64,000 nucleotides of DNA from Trichoplusia ni (lineage: Eukaryota > Arthropoda > Insecta > Lepidoptera > Noctuidae). Shown in pieces: positions 1-11,945 of the stretch. The stretch is taken from assembly GCF_003590095.1 (NCBI RefSeq), contig NC_039488.1, forward strand, positions 11,532,001 to 11,596,000, written 5' to 3'. Below the pieces are notes generated by a model, which worked only from the letters and a program-made list of their open reading frames with translations, ran no database searches and was not told the DNA's origin. A program made the position numbers and the translations under genes. The stretch's first letter is position 1. Every line of letters starts with the position of its first letter.

Positions 1-127
1 GCTGAATCTGTATGTCTAAAGGCAGCATAATCAAACATTCCGTCTATATTCATCCAAATTCAGTAACACATATATCCAATGATTGATTTGCTCAACTGTA
101 AAAGGCATATTTCCGATACGTAGGCTA

Positions 128-259
128 GTAACTACTACCTTAACACCGACTTGTAGAAAACTGCCAAAATGTGAAAGCGAGACAGCGCACTTCACGATGT
201 AGAGCGCCGTCTCTTTCATACGCACCGGTCTTACTTTAAAAGAGGTTGGTACCAGTACC
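128..259. repeat. Foldback element, copy 1
   Basis: An imperfect palindrome. The inner arms are GAGACAGCGC (179-188) and GCGCCGTCTC (204-213), which pair at 9 of 10 positions. Weaker outer arms are rich in GTAGTAC/GGTACCAGTAC-type sequence. The same core recurs at least eight more times in the window. No coding capacity is seen. It is probably a short non-autonomous mobile element; the class is not known to me. Confidence 0.6.
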
Positions 260-2487
260 AAGCGATATAGTTTTTACGGGTAAACTTGGTAAATTGGTAC
301 AATTTTCTGACCGATTTTATCGTCAGAGTTCGCTCGTCCAGACCTCTCCTTGAAAAATAAAAATAGACTAGCCTAGTTTATTTTACACGTAGGTTTTTAT
401 TTACCCAGGTGTTCAGATAAATTTGTATTGATATAGTCCTTAGACGGGATCTTATCTACAGTTGATAAATAGAAAACAAGCGATTATCATTAATGCGACA
501 TAAATTATCAATTATTATTTATAGAGGTATTTTTAGTAACGTATACTTCTGCACTGCTCTGTAAAGAACATGTTAAGTTTTTAACTAGGTATATTGTTTT
601 CTTTAAGGACGACCGTTACAAACTTATTTAAGTAGGTTGTGAAGATATTGATAATTGTGAGAAAATTTGGTTGAGCACTGCAATGGAAACCCTTGCTAGT
701 TTAGGCTGCTGACTCTGAAAACAGTCAGACTTGCGAAACTGAGGTCTTCGTTTTGAATTGTAAATTGTCTACTGCCTATCACCGTTCACAAGATACACAG
801 AACCCTAATGAGTGAAATCAAATCAAAAAAAGTTCTAGCCACCCATTTTGAACGTAACCAACTCTTACTGAGTTGCAAGTATTTTATGTCATATTAAAAC
901 GGAGTTCTATGCGTTGACCCATGTAATATGACACCGTATGACCATCATTTTTCACGGCATAAACTTTATGAAGCGTGTTTTCTTATCACACACCCTTTAA
1001 GCTTGAATGAACAGAAATGCTTTAAATGTTCACAAGAGGAAAATTTATGAAGTATTTTTCCTATGATCTTGATAAAATGTTATGTTTATATTTCTTTGAA
1101 GATTTCTTAGGAGTTTGAGATACTTCTTAGAAATTACATACATATATCTTAAAAAGCCATTGGTACGAGCCTGATTTGGGATCAAACCTGCAGCCTTGTT
1201 AATAGAATCGCAAGGGCATATCGACCATTGACAAACGGTAAAGGGAAACATCGTGAGAAAACCTAGACTACAAAATATACAAAACTTAAATTTCAACAAT
1301 TCGGTGGTGACCAATGCTCCAACAAACTTTCTCTTTATGGGAAGAGTTATGTGCCCTGCAGTGAGATAGACTGATATTAGTATAGAGTTCATAGTTCATG
1401 TGGCTCGATTACAGTTTTGTTGTATGTGAGTGTGAACCCATTAAACCTAATCTATTCTACAGTACCTGGAATCACCTCCTATAACATATTATAAGTGATT
1501 GATTTTATGATAGTGTCATAACACGTACCTTTTGCATTGGCCGGATAAAATAGCGTAAAACGTGGCCATCGATTGGTAAAAATATTTTCATAATTATCTC
1601 AGTAGTTTTAGAGTCTACTCGATACAATGTCACAAACCTCGTTATAAAATAAGAAAAGATTAATATCATTATACATATTTTACTCATTTATGTTATCTTT
1701 TAATAGCCAAACCAGTACGATTCTACACAACTGTACGCTAAACATAGCATGTACGGTGTAGCGTCGCCCGCATTCTGTCGTCGACATGAATACCGTTTTT
1801 GCTATCGTTACCACCCATCTACAAACAAAACAGGATAGTTTGTGTATACTGAAAATACTGCTCAATTGCGTCACATATTCACGAGTAGAAATTCCTTGTT
1901 AAAATTTTAAATGTAATAGTTAGAATGTACAGATATGTTTGTTACTTTCTCACATTGAAACGGATGGATCAATTTTGATGACATTTAGGTACGGATTAGC
2001 TGTCACCCTATAAAAACAAATGGCCTTTTTATTTGCTAGTAGCGTCTGGTGTCTACTTAACTATTCTTGGTGTCCCAGTGTGTTTTTAAATCTTTTGTTG
2101 TTGATAATAAAAAAATGTTATTCATTAAAATGTATTGTTACCAAAACCAATTACGGTAGGTAAAGAAGAAAGACGAACTTTGTTAAATGTTATATGTACT
2201 TACGCATGATATGTTACACTCGTCTTTATATTAAGTACTCACAAAAAATTAACCTTTTCAAAAACTTCTAAAAAAACACCAAATACATCTCTACCGTTGT
2301 AACTCGCAAGGCAATTTTCCAGTTACGTCACATTGCTTTAGCACACAACATTTTGGCTTCAATTTTACAGATGTTGGCTAAATCCGCACATCCGTGTTGG
2401 GCACAGTGGCTACATCCAATTGTTTCCGACGTGTATCGATCTGCTGACAATCGTAAATACGAAAGCGGAATTGTTGTAGAATTCACT
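260..2487. other. No recognisable feature
   Basis: AT-rich sequence. The open frames at 1045-1392 and 1505-1874 on the minus strand have no family resemblance, no usable splice context and a composition expected by chance. Confidence 0.5.
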
Positions 2488-2730
2488 TTTAAGGTTCCGT
2501 ACTCAAAGTGTGAATACGGAAACCTATTATTATTTCTCCACTGTCTGTTCGTCTGTCACCTAATGCCGGCTAATTCTCATGAATTGATAAAGTTAGGAAA
2601 CTTTCACAGACGATGTATTTCTGTTGCCACTAAAACAACAACTGGTAATACTTAATATCGAGGTGAAGAAACCAGTTTTTGTTGAAAATTTTTAGTTTCA
2701 CGAGACAGAGTCGCACTTGACCGTTTTTTT
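2488..2730 (+). repeat. Degenerate dispersed repeat (TTCCGTAC family)
   Basis: Contains TTCCGTACTCAAAGTG, a run of CTGTCTGTTCGTCTGTCACC and, at the end, TCGCACTTGACCGTTTTTT. These are landmarks of a very common lepidopteran interspersed repeat. Shorter scraps of the same family occur near 7425-7510, 8340-8385, 12050-12155, 14283-14340, 24540-24562, 28745-28800 and 41941-42000. The open frame 2353-2655 is a by-product of this repeat. Confidence 0.5.
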
Positions 2731-3460
2731 TGTTTTGTTACGTTTCTGTTCTTTTCTTTTCATGTTTTAAGATTAGTTGAAATGGTGTCCTAAGATATAC
2801 TTTTAAATCTATGTTTAAAGTAAACTTGAGCCAGTACATTAACAAAATGTTTTTTTGTAGGATCACTTTACTTTTTCATACATTTTTTGTAGAAAATGTT
2901 TTTAAGATATTTTAATGCACGAATTTCGTATAAAAATACGAGCATTTTTAGATATTGAAAATGTTAGACAAATACATAGAGCGATGAGTGAGCAACCTTA
3001 AGGCTCGCGAGCAACATCTAGTAATATAATAAAGAAGTATTTCTACGTGAAAACCATTGTCAATATGAAAACCCTAAACCTTAGTGTCTGAATAATGGAT
3101 TTAAGTAATCATGGCAAGGTTACATTCAATTCTAATAATCCAAGACGCCACCTAATTGGATTAAAATTGTGAATATCAATATCAAGCATTCATAAAATGA
3201 AATCCAATCAATCATGTGTCAATGAATGAGTACCCATTATGGCGAGGTGTCTGACGAATAAAGATGAATCATACCGGTGATGTATTTGTGAATAAGGGCG
3301 GCTATACACTGTCTACTTGAGTACATAGTATCAAATGCTAGAAGTAGTAACTGGAGGAGTTAGAAGCAGGTTAGGGCAGACCAGAGGCAAACACTTCAGT
3401 ACGATCATAACAAAATCTTGAAATATGTTATTTTGTTCTTTAATCAAGTAACTGTTTAAA
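2731..3460. other. No recognisable feature
   Basis: AT-rich sequence with no repeat or coding signal that I can support. Confidence 0.4.
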
Positions 3461-3623
3461 TCTTAGGTACTGAAATTATAAACGCGAAAGTTTGGTATGA
3501 ATGTTTGTTTCACTTTTACGCAAAAACCACTGAAGGGATTTAGATGAAACTTGGTACACAGATTGATTAAAGCCAGGAGCCCGTTCCTAAGGGATCATTT
3601 TTTACTCGCAGACAACAGCTAGT
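3461..3623 (+). mobile_element. Short Helitron-like element, family B
   Basis: Begins near an ATTATAAACGCGAAAGTTTG motif, has the internal landmark GAAACTTGGTACACAGAT, and ends in CAACAGCTAGT (CTAGT at 3619-3623). Ends of the CTAG-T type without inverted repeats fit non-autonomous Helitrons. Relatives lie at 5519-5664, 22419-22602 and 23863-24012. The assignment to Helitrons is inferred from the ends only. Confidence 0.55.
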
Positions 3624-4773
3624 AGCTGAATAAGTGTGTATCGCCAGCCTAAGATCCTTTAAATAACGTGTAAATGTATATTATGTAGAGATAAGTAACC
3701 TGCTTACATATATTTCAGCCTTAAAATAAGTTAATGTACTTAACTCTCTATGCGTGTTTTTAACATGCACATTGCTTCGGAAATCCTTGCTGCGAATCGG
3801 GATTCGAATCTCCAACCTTTGACTTGGCAGACCAGTAGACAAAATGTTTTAAAGTGTTAAATAATACGCATAATGTTGTGTTGTAATGAGCGTGTCTCGC
3901 CAACAAGCGACATAGCTTGGCGAGTAATCTTGTAAATGCAATGTAAAGCTATATATGAATAAATGATTAAAAAAAAAAACATACCTCTAAAGGCTTTAAA
4001 CTGCCACCGAATAGCACAACTCTTAATTATACAATAACCGAGCACTAAGCAAGTTCATTGGAACAATTCAATACATAAATGATTGCATTGAGCATAACTG
4101 GGGCTATTGTGAACTTTGAATGACGTCCCGATACAGTTGAGAATTTAGAACAATCGGCTCTAATGCACTTGTTAACCGACGGATTGTTAGGTCACAGTTG
4201 CAAAGTTTTGTTCTTGAGAATATTTCGTTTAATAAATTACAGTTCTATTCGCGTAAAATTGAACAAAAATTAAGTGAAGATCGGGAATGACATGTTTTTT
4301 AGACATGTTTGCTATGGTTTTAAACCGACTGCAAAAAGGACGATGTTCTGATATAATTCAATAATGAATTTATTCGTGAAAAGAAATTTATGGCTCTCTG
4401 GTGACTGTGGCTTTTTTTTATTTCTTACCTGTAAGAATTCCAGAAAATATATATATTTTCTTGTACAAAATAAAGAAAACCACATAAAACATTGATTTCT
4501 AAAACAAAACCTAATTTTGCAAAGTATAAAACAGAACTGTCGTGTTAGCATACCAACTACCAACATAGTAACATTGTTACGACACATAAAATAAACACAC
4601 CACTAACATACAATAAGTATAACAATCATAATTTTATATTCTAAACACAATCTTCATAAAAATTCGCTTGTACTTGACACCCACTCGAAACATTATGAGA
4701 ATAGCATTAAAAAATGTTTATAACTCTATTTGTCTGTGTGAATAAAACCTTTATAAGTATCAAAATTTAAGCG
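3624..4773. other. No gene; possible tRNA-SINE scrap
   Basis: Around 3785-3845 the minus strand reads like a worn tRNA B box (GGAGATTCGAATCCCGATTC), probably an old SINE remnant. The minus-strand frame 4312-4587 looks like chance. Confidence 0.35.
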
Positions 4774-5010
4774 TCGGTCTATCTAATGGTTAGCGACACT
4801 GATTGCTTTCCAGAGGGCGTTTGATTCCCACCCAGGACAAATGTTGTTGTGTGATGAATAAGATTAATTATTCTGTGTCTGCGTGTAATTTTATCTACAT
4901 TATGTATGTATTTAGAAATAAATTGTCTAGTACTCATAATACAAGCTTTGCTGAGTTTGGAAGTAGATGGCGTCGTGTGATAGTCATGGAATATTATATT
5001 TATTATACTT
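4774..5010 (+). mobile_element. tRNA-derived SINE, family B, worn copy
   Basis: The A-box region reads TCTAATGGTTAGCGAC and the B box TTTGATTCCCACCC. The body CCCAGGACAAATG...CTAGTACTCATAATACAAGC...AGATGGCGTCGTGTGA matches the copies at 31537-31771 and 57495-57755. This copy is diverged and has internal deletions. The plus-strand frame 4803-5021 comes from this element. Confidence 0.75.
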
Positions 5011-5251
5011 TTTCATCCTAGTTGTCTTTGTCCTATATTTGGTTAATGATCTATTGTCATTTCTCTTTGTTGATACTGTTATAAATTTTATTAAAGAAGT
5101 GTAGATAAATGGTAAGTCGTAAGCAAAGATAAGGTCTTTTTAAGTTATATTATTGCTCACGTGTGGGAAAGATGGCGCATTTCATCGTGTCACGTCCACA
5201 ACTACAATAAAGACATTTAATAATAGAATTAGAAATAGAAGTATAGATACT

Positions 5252-5503
5252 TCTATACGAATATATAAAGCTGAAGAGTTTGTTTGTTTGTTTGAACGCG
5301 CTAATCTCAGGAACTACTGGTCCAAATTGAAAAAATATTTTTGTTTTGAATAGACCATTCATCGAGGAAGGCTTTAGGCTATAAACCATCACGCTGCGAC
5401 TAATAGGAGCGAAGATACAATGGAAAATGTGAAAAAAACAGGGCAGTTATAAATCATAACATATCTTCAACCCACGGAGACGAAGTCGCGGGCAACAGCT
5501 AGT
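5252..5503 (+). mobile_element. Helitron-like element, family A, full copy
   Basis: Starts TCTATACGAATATATAAAGC and runs through GAAGAGTTTGTTTGTTTG and TGAACGCGCTAATCTCAGG. It ends GCGGGCAACAGCTAGT. The TC start and CTAG-T end fit a non-autonomous Helitron. Other copies are at 10922-11146, 24655-24913, 31046-31285 and, in part, 16345-16505. It lies tail to tail with a family B element 15 bases away. Confidence 0.65.
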
Positions 5504-5518
5504 TGCTTAATACAAAGA

Positions 5519-5664
5519 CTAGCTGTTGCCCAGCGGTAGTAACTATCGTATAGATATACTATGCGTTAATCGTCTTAATAAACAAAGTTTCATCTAAATC
5601 TGTTCAGTGGTTATGCGTGACAGAGAAACAAACATACAAACTTTCATGTTTATAACATTAGTTG
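5519..5664 (-). mobile_element. Helitron-like element, family B, reverse
   Basis: Read on the minus strand, the ACTAGCTGTTGCCC end lies at 5519-5532 and the interior carries the AAACTTTGTTTATTAAG and AACATAAAGCTTTCATG-like segments of family B. Its 3' end faces the 3' end of the element at 5252-5503. Confidence 0.55.
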
Positions 5665-5845
5665 GATTAGGCTGTACCTATACTGCGCTTGCTATGTTCA
5701 AGTGAACTTAGATAACCAGTACCTCTAAATCACGGTGTCACTACAAATCTTGGGACTTTAAAGGATTTGCAGGCGGACGACGTACTTAGCAATTTTTCCT
5801 CCTAAGTATTAGTAGGGTAACCATAATACCAGCTTTTAATATTTA

Positions 5846-6040
5846 TGACGACCTCCGTGGTCGAGTGGCATACGCACCGGTTTCAAGGTCTCGCTAGCTC
5901 TGAGGTCCCGGGTACGATCCCCGGTCGGGTCAATGTAAAAATTCACATTTCTACATTGTCTCGGGTCTGGGTGTTTGTGGTACCTTCGTTGTATCTGAAT
6001 TCCAAGTGCTTTAGCAACTTACATTGGGTTCATCATGCAC
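5846..6040 (+). mobile_element. tRNA-derived SINE, family A
   Basis: The tRNA-like head starts ACGACCTCCGTGGTCGAGTG (A box TGGTCGAGTGGC) with the B box GGTACGATCCCC, followed by a body TACATTGTCTCGGGTCTGGG and ATTCCAAGTGCTTTAGCAAC. The copy at 9936-10195 is about 90% alike by eye and has an intact B box (GGTTCGATCCCC). This copy has one change in the B box and lacks the ACATTT tail. Confidence 0.85.
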
Positions 6041-6373
6041 AAAGAAATTAAATTTTCCTAGCAATACTAACTAGCCACACATAAAAGACTTCCTTAAGAA
6101 CGGATGCAAATACAGTCAAACAAAGTTCAAAAGAATAATGAAAGAAAAATAATGTGCTTTTCATAATGGATTCAAAAAGTGTGAATATTTTTGTGCCCTC
6201 GCCAAAGTTAGGGAAGAGAACTTTTTGCAGAACATTTTAAAGCTTTATAAAGGGAAAAGTCATGTTGGATGTTTGTTCCTTTATGTTTTCTTTGGGTCAG
6301 TTGAATGAAATCGTTTGGAGTGTATTTTCTGCTTTAATATGATTCTGATCTACTTCTGATAAAAAGAATTCTG

Positions 6374-6541
6374 AATGCGCGTATAGCCGAGTAATCCCAA
6401 AAAAATCACCACGCCAAGTCCTGTGTGCGCGACGGGTCACAAGTTCGATCCCCGCATTGGAAACGCATTTGTGTGTTTTATGCATTTTCTGGGTCCCTTT
6501 ATGTGTGTGAAACCCAAAAATGTTTTCATTTACATTATCTT
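6374..6541 (+). mobile_element. tRNA-derived SINE, family C
   Basis: The A-box-like GTATAGCCGAGTAAT and B box AGTTCGATCCCCGC are followed by ACGCATTTGTGTGTTTTATG and a TGTGTGAAACCCAAAAATG tail region. It is related in its head to the copy at 33805-33985. The open frame 6425-6610 lies inside it. Confidence 0.7.
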
Positions 6542-7059
6542 AAAAAAATTAAGATAAATTTACACTGTAAAGAAATGTTAAATTCGACGTTTAATTTAAT
6601 AACTAAGTAAACGATTGACTTAATTACTGAAGGGTTTTTCTGGCCGGTGAAGGAACCCCTAAAAATGAAAATATATACATTACGCAACAAACATTTCAAG
6701 CTCTTTTTACGCCCACAAAAGCCTGATAAATGATTCCATCACAAAACATGGTCACCCTCTTAGTTGTAAAGGTGAACAATCTTGTCACAAGATTTACGCC
6801 TGAATTATGCAATGCAGGTGTCGCTTCACACTCGTAACCGAACTTTAACGAAGTTTAACGAATTCGAACGAAGCTTTCAGAATGAGTTTTAGTTTCGTTC
6901 TCTTAATTAAATGTAATGATTTAGTGCTTAAGAATTAAACTGATCGGATAATTTATGATAATGATGGCAATTTGTATATTTATAACAATGCAAACTCCTT
7001 CTGGTTTCAGTTTATTTAATATTAATATTGCCACAAAAATATATGGTTCTAAATTAGGG

Positions 7060-7140
7060 CTAATTCTAAGCGAAAGGTTGACAGCGCACCATGCAGTGTA
7101 TAGCACTGTCTCTTTCCCACAACCGCAACAGTCTTGTGTG
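7060..7140. repeat. Foldback element, copy 2
   Basis: Arms GACAGCGC (7080-7087) and GCACTGTC (7103-7110) lie around a short AT spacer, followed by TCTTTCCCACAACCGCAACAG. This tail also follows the core in copies at 13.4 and 51.6 kb. Confidence 0.55.
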
Positions 7141-9935
7141 GCTATACAAAGAGCCTTTGAAAATTATAGATAGACAGACTCTCAGACAAAGACAGCTAGA
7201 TAGGTTGCTTGCGGTTTGTGAATTGTAAATCCAAATTAAAATCGTAAAACTCCCGCCACACAATTGTATATTCGCCTTTATTGCATCTTGGTAACATGTG
7301 CGCTAAAATGCATCTGCAGTAAGGAAATAAAAACAGATTCATATTCTGATTCAATTTCTAGATTTTAAATAATTCATCTTTTTATAACCGTAGTCGCAAA
7401 TAAACTTTGATAGTTATTTTAGGGATCCATACCCAAAAGGGGAAACTACTAAAATCCCGCTGTCTGTCCGTTTATCTACAGGTTATATCTCTTGGTATGG
7501 GTCGCGAGTTCGATCCCCAGACAAATTCAGATTCGTATATGCGATTACTACTTAACTAAAATGCGTTATTTTATAGAACAACGTTGCTGAATGTTGATAT
7601 TCTAGCTTCTGTGTTACGTTGGCTTCATGCCAGCATTCGTTTTCTATTTCCTATTCAATTTCGTGTGATCTTTCAGCACTCCGTTGAAATGCAATCCTTC
7701 AGCTAAGAGATTTCCCTTTCTTGTTGTAAAAATGATTTTCTTGAAACAGATTGATTTGATTAAGTTTATGGGATTTCTTTTGCTTTCGTATAAATTGCTC
7801 TCGTAAGAGTTTTATGTGGTAAAGGACTTAAGGATGTTTTAAGCTTTTGGTTATTTCGTGGTCTAGAACATGGAATGAGTCTTCACATACTGATGAGGTT
7901 GGATGAGACCAGTAGGTTTCTCCCGATGGAATCGATATATATTTTAACCGAATTAAATCGAGACGATGCTTTAAAACTCTAAACTCGCGCTTAATGAATC
8001 AATGGTACAAATTGCAAATACGCTTGATCGATAACTAATAACGCTGATAACACTAGATCTCGATCTTAGTTTTATCAACCGACTTCCATATTGAGGAGGT
8101 TCTCAATTCGTCTGTATTTTTCTGTCAGAAGTTTGGACTGGATGTAACGTTTTTGTCAATTCTTTTTTCATTTAATATCAAATATCTGTAATTTGGTCCC
8201 ATAAAGTTTGGCTCTGTGTTTTCTTTTATTTGAGATCGGTTCTATGTTTTTGTTCTGAAAACTGTATTATAAGTTGTTAGTATACTCCAGGACTGCATTG
8301 AATTCGTACGTATTATTATACATATATCCATACAAAAACCTCTGTGTGGCAAGTCCGACCTACACTTGACCGTTTTTCTACTTTAGCCTGCAGTTTCCAC
8401 TCCACAAACCGCCGTGTCAGACACAGGTACAATATACACAACCTTTGTAGTGTGACGTTTAATTTTTACTCAGTCTTTCCATTTAATGTGGTAACATTTA
8501 AAGCGAACACACGGTAGTGCATTTCATTTGCATATTTAAAATTCACAGCGGGGTGGTACAGAAAATGTGCGAGAAAATAAAACACTCTTTGTTACTCAGG
8601 TACGGTAGGAATCTTAAATAAACATTGTATTGTGTTAGGTGTTGCCTGTGTTTGTTGACTTGGTGTTTTAGACTTGTTTAAGTATAGGTTTACGAAGTAG
8701 AAGTTTGGAAGACGGATTGTAAATGGGATGAATTATATGAACGCAATATGAGTGTCTACCGTGCGTACCGTGTACACAACCAAGAATTCTCAAAAAAGAG
8801 AGCATTTGCAATGTAATTCAGTAAATCATGCTTAGAGTCGGTTAATTGCGTTGACTTAAGAGACCTGTAAGTTTGTTTAAACACTCCTTGTTAAGGTAGT
8901 CACTTAATAAAAAAACTGTGGCCAGTTAGAAAAATAATCACGTATAGCGGGGGTTTTCGCAAACACTCAAGTTACATGGACATGGACATCCGGGCTCAGA
9001 GCACGCATTCATGGATAACTGTTCATGCTCAGTGGGTTTGGCGGGGTGACCTTTTTATTGTAAAGCGGGAGAAATTCTTATGGGCCTGACTCTATGAGAC
9101 AAGAATTAAGTCAGAAGTAGTGTCTGACTCAACAAAACGGAGTATAACCTGCGCATTAAGGTATTTAGCATAAAAGCTCTGTTTAGTCCGTCAGACACAA
9201 TAACAAAAAATATTGGATACGTATTTAAAGAAAGATAGTAACCAAAAATTATGGAGAACAGTGAAATACGATCTCGTGTGACGTGATAAAATAAAAATGC
9301 TTCCCAATATTTTTAGGAAACCTGTCTAGCGTACTATTTCGATTTTTCTTTTTGCTAAAAATGGGGCAATATGTTACAATTCATCACGCTTTGATGGCAG
9401 GAGTACAGACAGGAACCTTGTATAAATAGCTTCAAAACAATACTCCCCACAATCACAGCTGTAACAACAATATTTGAGGAACAATAACATTTGTAGTACA
9501 CACAGTCACTTTGTGTCACCATTGTGTATTCGTAGTTACGAGTTACCTTCGTTAGTTGTGGAACTCTCTGTGTAGTCTGGATCTTGGCTGACTGAGTTTG
9601 AACTTATATATACTTAATGTAATGCTATGGTATGTTCAGAATGTTTATATGGTTTGTAAGTGTGGAAGCTTGTGTGGTGGTGGTAGATTTTATACTCGAT
9701 TTTCAGGATCTTCTGAGTGAAAGCTAAAAGTTTTTTAAGTATTGGTTTAATTTCTTGAAGTTATTGGATTCTGTTTGATGAATTCTTTGTCTATATTAAC
9801 AAACGCTATTAGTATCACTATAAGAGGTCAAATTTTTATAATTGTTTGTATAGATATCTCAAAAGGCAAGTAGAAGAATGCTGATTCAAATATTAGTTCG
9901 TACTGGTTCGCATCTCAAAGATTTTCAATAATTAC
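7141..9935. other. Gene-free stretch with repeat scraps
   Basis: Contains pieces of the TTCCGTAC-type repeat (7425-7510, 8340-8385), a lone SINE B-box scrap (GAGTTCGATCCCCAG near 7507) and a good TATA-like motif GTATAAATAGC near 9419 with no downstream start codon that I can tie to a gene. No exon is supported. Confidence 0.4.
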
Positions 9936-10195
9936 TGACGACCTCCGTGGTCGAGTGGCGTACGCACCGGTTTCAAGGTGTCGCTAACTCTGAGGTCCCG
10001 GGTTCGATCCCCGGTCGGGTCAATGTAAAAATTCACATTTTCTACATTGTCTTGGGTCTGGGTGTTTGTGGTACCTTCGTTGTATCTGAATTCCATAACA
10101 CAAGTGCTTCAGCAACTTACTTTGGGTTCAGAACAATGTATGTGATGTTGTCCGCATTTACATTTATTTACATTTACATTTATAATTACTTCGTG
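9936..10195 (+). mobile_element. tRNA-derived SINE, family A, best copy
   Basis: Head ACGACCTCCGTGGTCGAGTG with A box TGGTCGAGTGGC and intact B box GGTTCGATCCCC; body as in 5846-6040. The 3' end is a short-repeat tail of CATTTA units (about 10154-10183). Intact polymerase III boxes suggest a younger copy than the one at 5.8 kb. Confidence 0.88.
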
Positions 10196-10677
10196 GTGTC
10201 TTCGGCAATACTTTAAACCAAAAAGGAAACTTTTATAGAATAATATTTTACTTCGAAATTTCATTTAGCCCTACGCCTCCCACAAAACGTGTCACAGTAA
10301 CACAAACTTATTTAGACCAGCGAAAATGGCGCTAGTAGTGCAGGCATTAGTTCAAAAGCTTTTAAATTAGTTCGACCAATATTTAGTACCAATTTCCACC
10401 ACCAGCAAAATAAAGTTTGTCCTGGTTTAGATTAATGAATGCACAGTAACAAAGTTCAGTTTTATCTTAATCAAGTTTAATCAGGCGGCGTGGATTACAA
10501 AATGACTTAACTTTAATTACTAAATTAAGATACTTCTGTTAATTTTGGCCTGTATTTTAAAGTACTCCAAAGTTAAGTTACTGTTTGGCTTGTTTTGACA
10601 TCCCGAATAGGGGTATCATGGTCTTGTAAAGTGTACTTACATAGTGGTTTCTTAGGTTTACGCGAATGTTAGACATT

Positions 10678-10824
10678 GAAATGAAACTACTTTTACGGAT
10701 TTTATCGCGGTTTAATTTTAGATTTTAGTTCCCGAAGTTTTGAAACCTTTGCAGGTGATACCCTAATTATACCTAATGATACCTAATTAAACCGCGATAA
10801 AATCCGTAAAAGTAGTTTCATTTC
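10678..10824. repeat. Perfect 40-bp inverted repeat (MITE-like hairpin)
   Basis: Arm 1 (10678-10717) begins GAAATGAAACTACTTTTACG. Arm 2 (10785-10824) is its exact reverse complement over 40 bases, around a 67-base loop. A direct repeat AAAGTGTACTTAC lies outside at 10627-10639 and directly after the hairpin at 10825-10837. No coding capacity. The perfect arms imply recent formation or gene conversion. Confidence 0.85.
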
Positions 10825-10921
10825 AAAGTGTACTTACTTTAGATTTTAAAATTAGATAAGGATGACATAAAAACATTTTGTCATTCTATATCATTTTCTT
10901 TTTGTTACAAGAATATACATT

Positions 10922-11146
10922 ACTAGCTGTTGCCCGCGACGTCGTCCGCGTGGTTTGAAGATATAAGTCATGATTTATATCTGTCCTGTTTTTTTTCCAT
11001 TGTACCTTCGCTCCTATTAGTCGCAGCGTGATGATATATGAGCTTAAAACCTTCCTCGATTAATGGTCTATTCAACACAAAATAATTAGTTCCTGAGATT
11101 AACGCGTTCAAACAAACAAACTCTTCAGTTTTATATATTAGTATGA
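10922..11146 (-). mobile_element. Helitron-like element, family A, reverse
   Basis: On the plus strand it starts ACTAGCTGTTGCCCGCGAC and ends with AACAAACAAACTCTTCAG then TATATTAGTATGA, the reverse of the copy at 5252-5503. Confidence 0.65.
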
Positions 11147-11654
11147 TATAGATTAATTTTCTTTAGTACTCAAAAGTTTATATTTTAATTATGTCGTTTT
11201 CCAGGCTGTTTAAAAAAAATGTTTTATTTGTCTAAACTTAGTGTTTTATAAGTGTCAGTTGTCTAGTATACTCACACATGCTCACAATACAAGCGTTTCT
11301 TAATGTGATATATATCTAAAAATATACATATAATGATAAATCACAAACGAAACTACTTAAAAACTCATTATCCCAAATCAAAGTTAAACATTCACATTTG
11401 TTCGACCAAAAAGTTTGTATAACTACTTAAACGGAACAAGCGGATATTAATATCAATTTGTAATCCTACAGTTAATCTGTTACGAGTTAATCCCTGGACA
11501 AACTAATTTACATCGACCATTAACGGGCTGGATCGTTCAGCCATGATAATTTAATTCGGGTTCAAATGTTACGGAAATTCGGGAGTCTGTTAGGCTAACT
11601 TATTTATGATTATACGAGTAGGTACTTATTGAATTAAGCTCTTCTTTTATATAT

Positions 11655-11945
11655 CGTCCGACTGCTAGGTAAAGGCCTATCCCAAATCCTTCCACGATTT
11701 TCAGTTCTGGGCCGTATGGAACCAGCTAACGCGGTAAGCGTTTAGATCGTCTCGCCATCGCTTCCTAGGCCTCTCTTGACGACGCCGTCCATCCGCTGGC
11801 ATAGTGTAGTGACTTTCGCCCAGTGGTCACTGTCCAACCGGCTGACATGAACCGAATAATCCAATTTTAGCCTGGCAGCCTACTTGCCAACGTCTATAAT
11901 TCCAGTTTTGGAACGCATCGTGATGTTTGCAATTCGGTCTACCTA
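11655..11945 (-). pseudogene. RTE-type LINE reverse-transcriptase remnant (C-terminal end)
   Basis: Read on the minus strand, 11905-11760 gives a degenerate frame that includes an internal stop and the segments AARLKLDYSVHVSRLDS and DHWAKVTTL. These fit the conserved C-terminal end of RTE-clade LINE proteins, where a W-x-GH-V-x-R and a W-P-x-x-x-x-R-R-x-G-R-P block occur. Here the second block is eroded. The plus-strand landmarks CCACGATTTTCAGTTCTGGG and GGAACGCATCGTGATGTTTG are typical of this repeat in Lepidoptera. No endonuclease or catalytic core remains. A dead fragment. Confidence 0.65.

Noticed and set aside
2353..2655. A 100-codon plus-strand frame
   Set aside because: It runs through the common TTCCGTAC-type interspersed repeat, so the frame is incidental.
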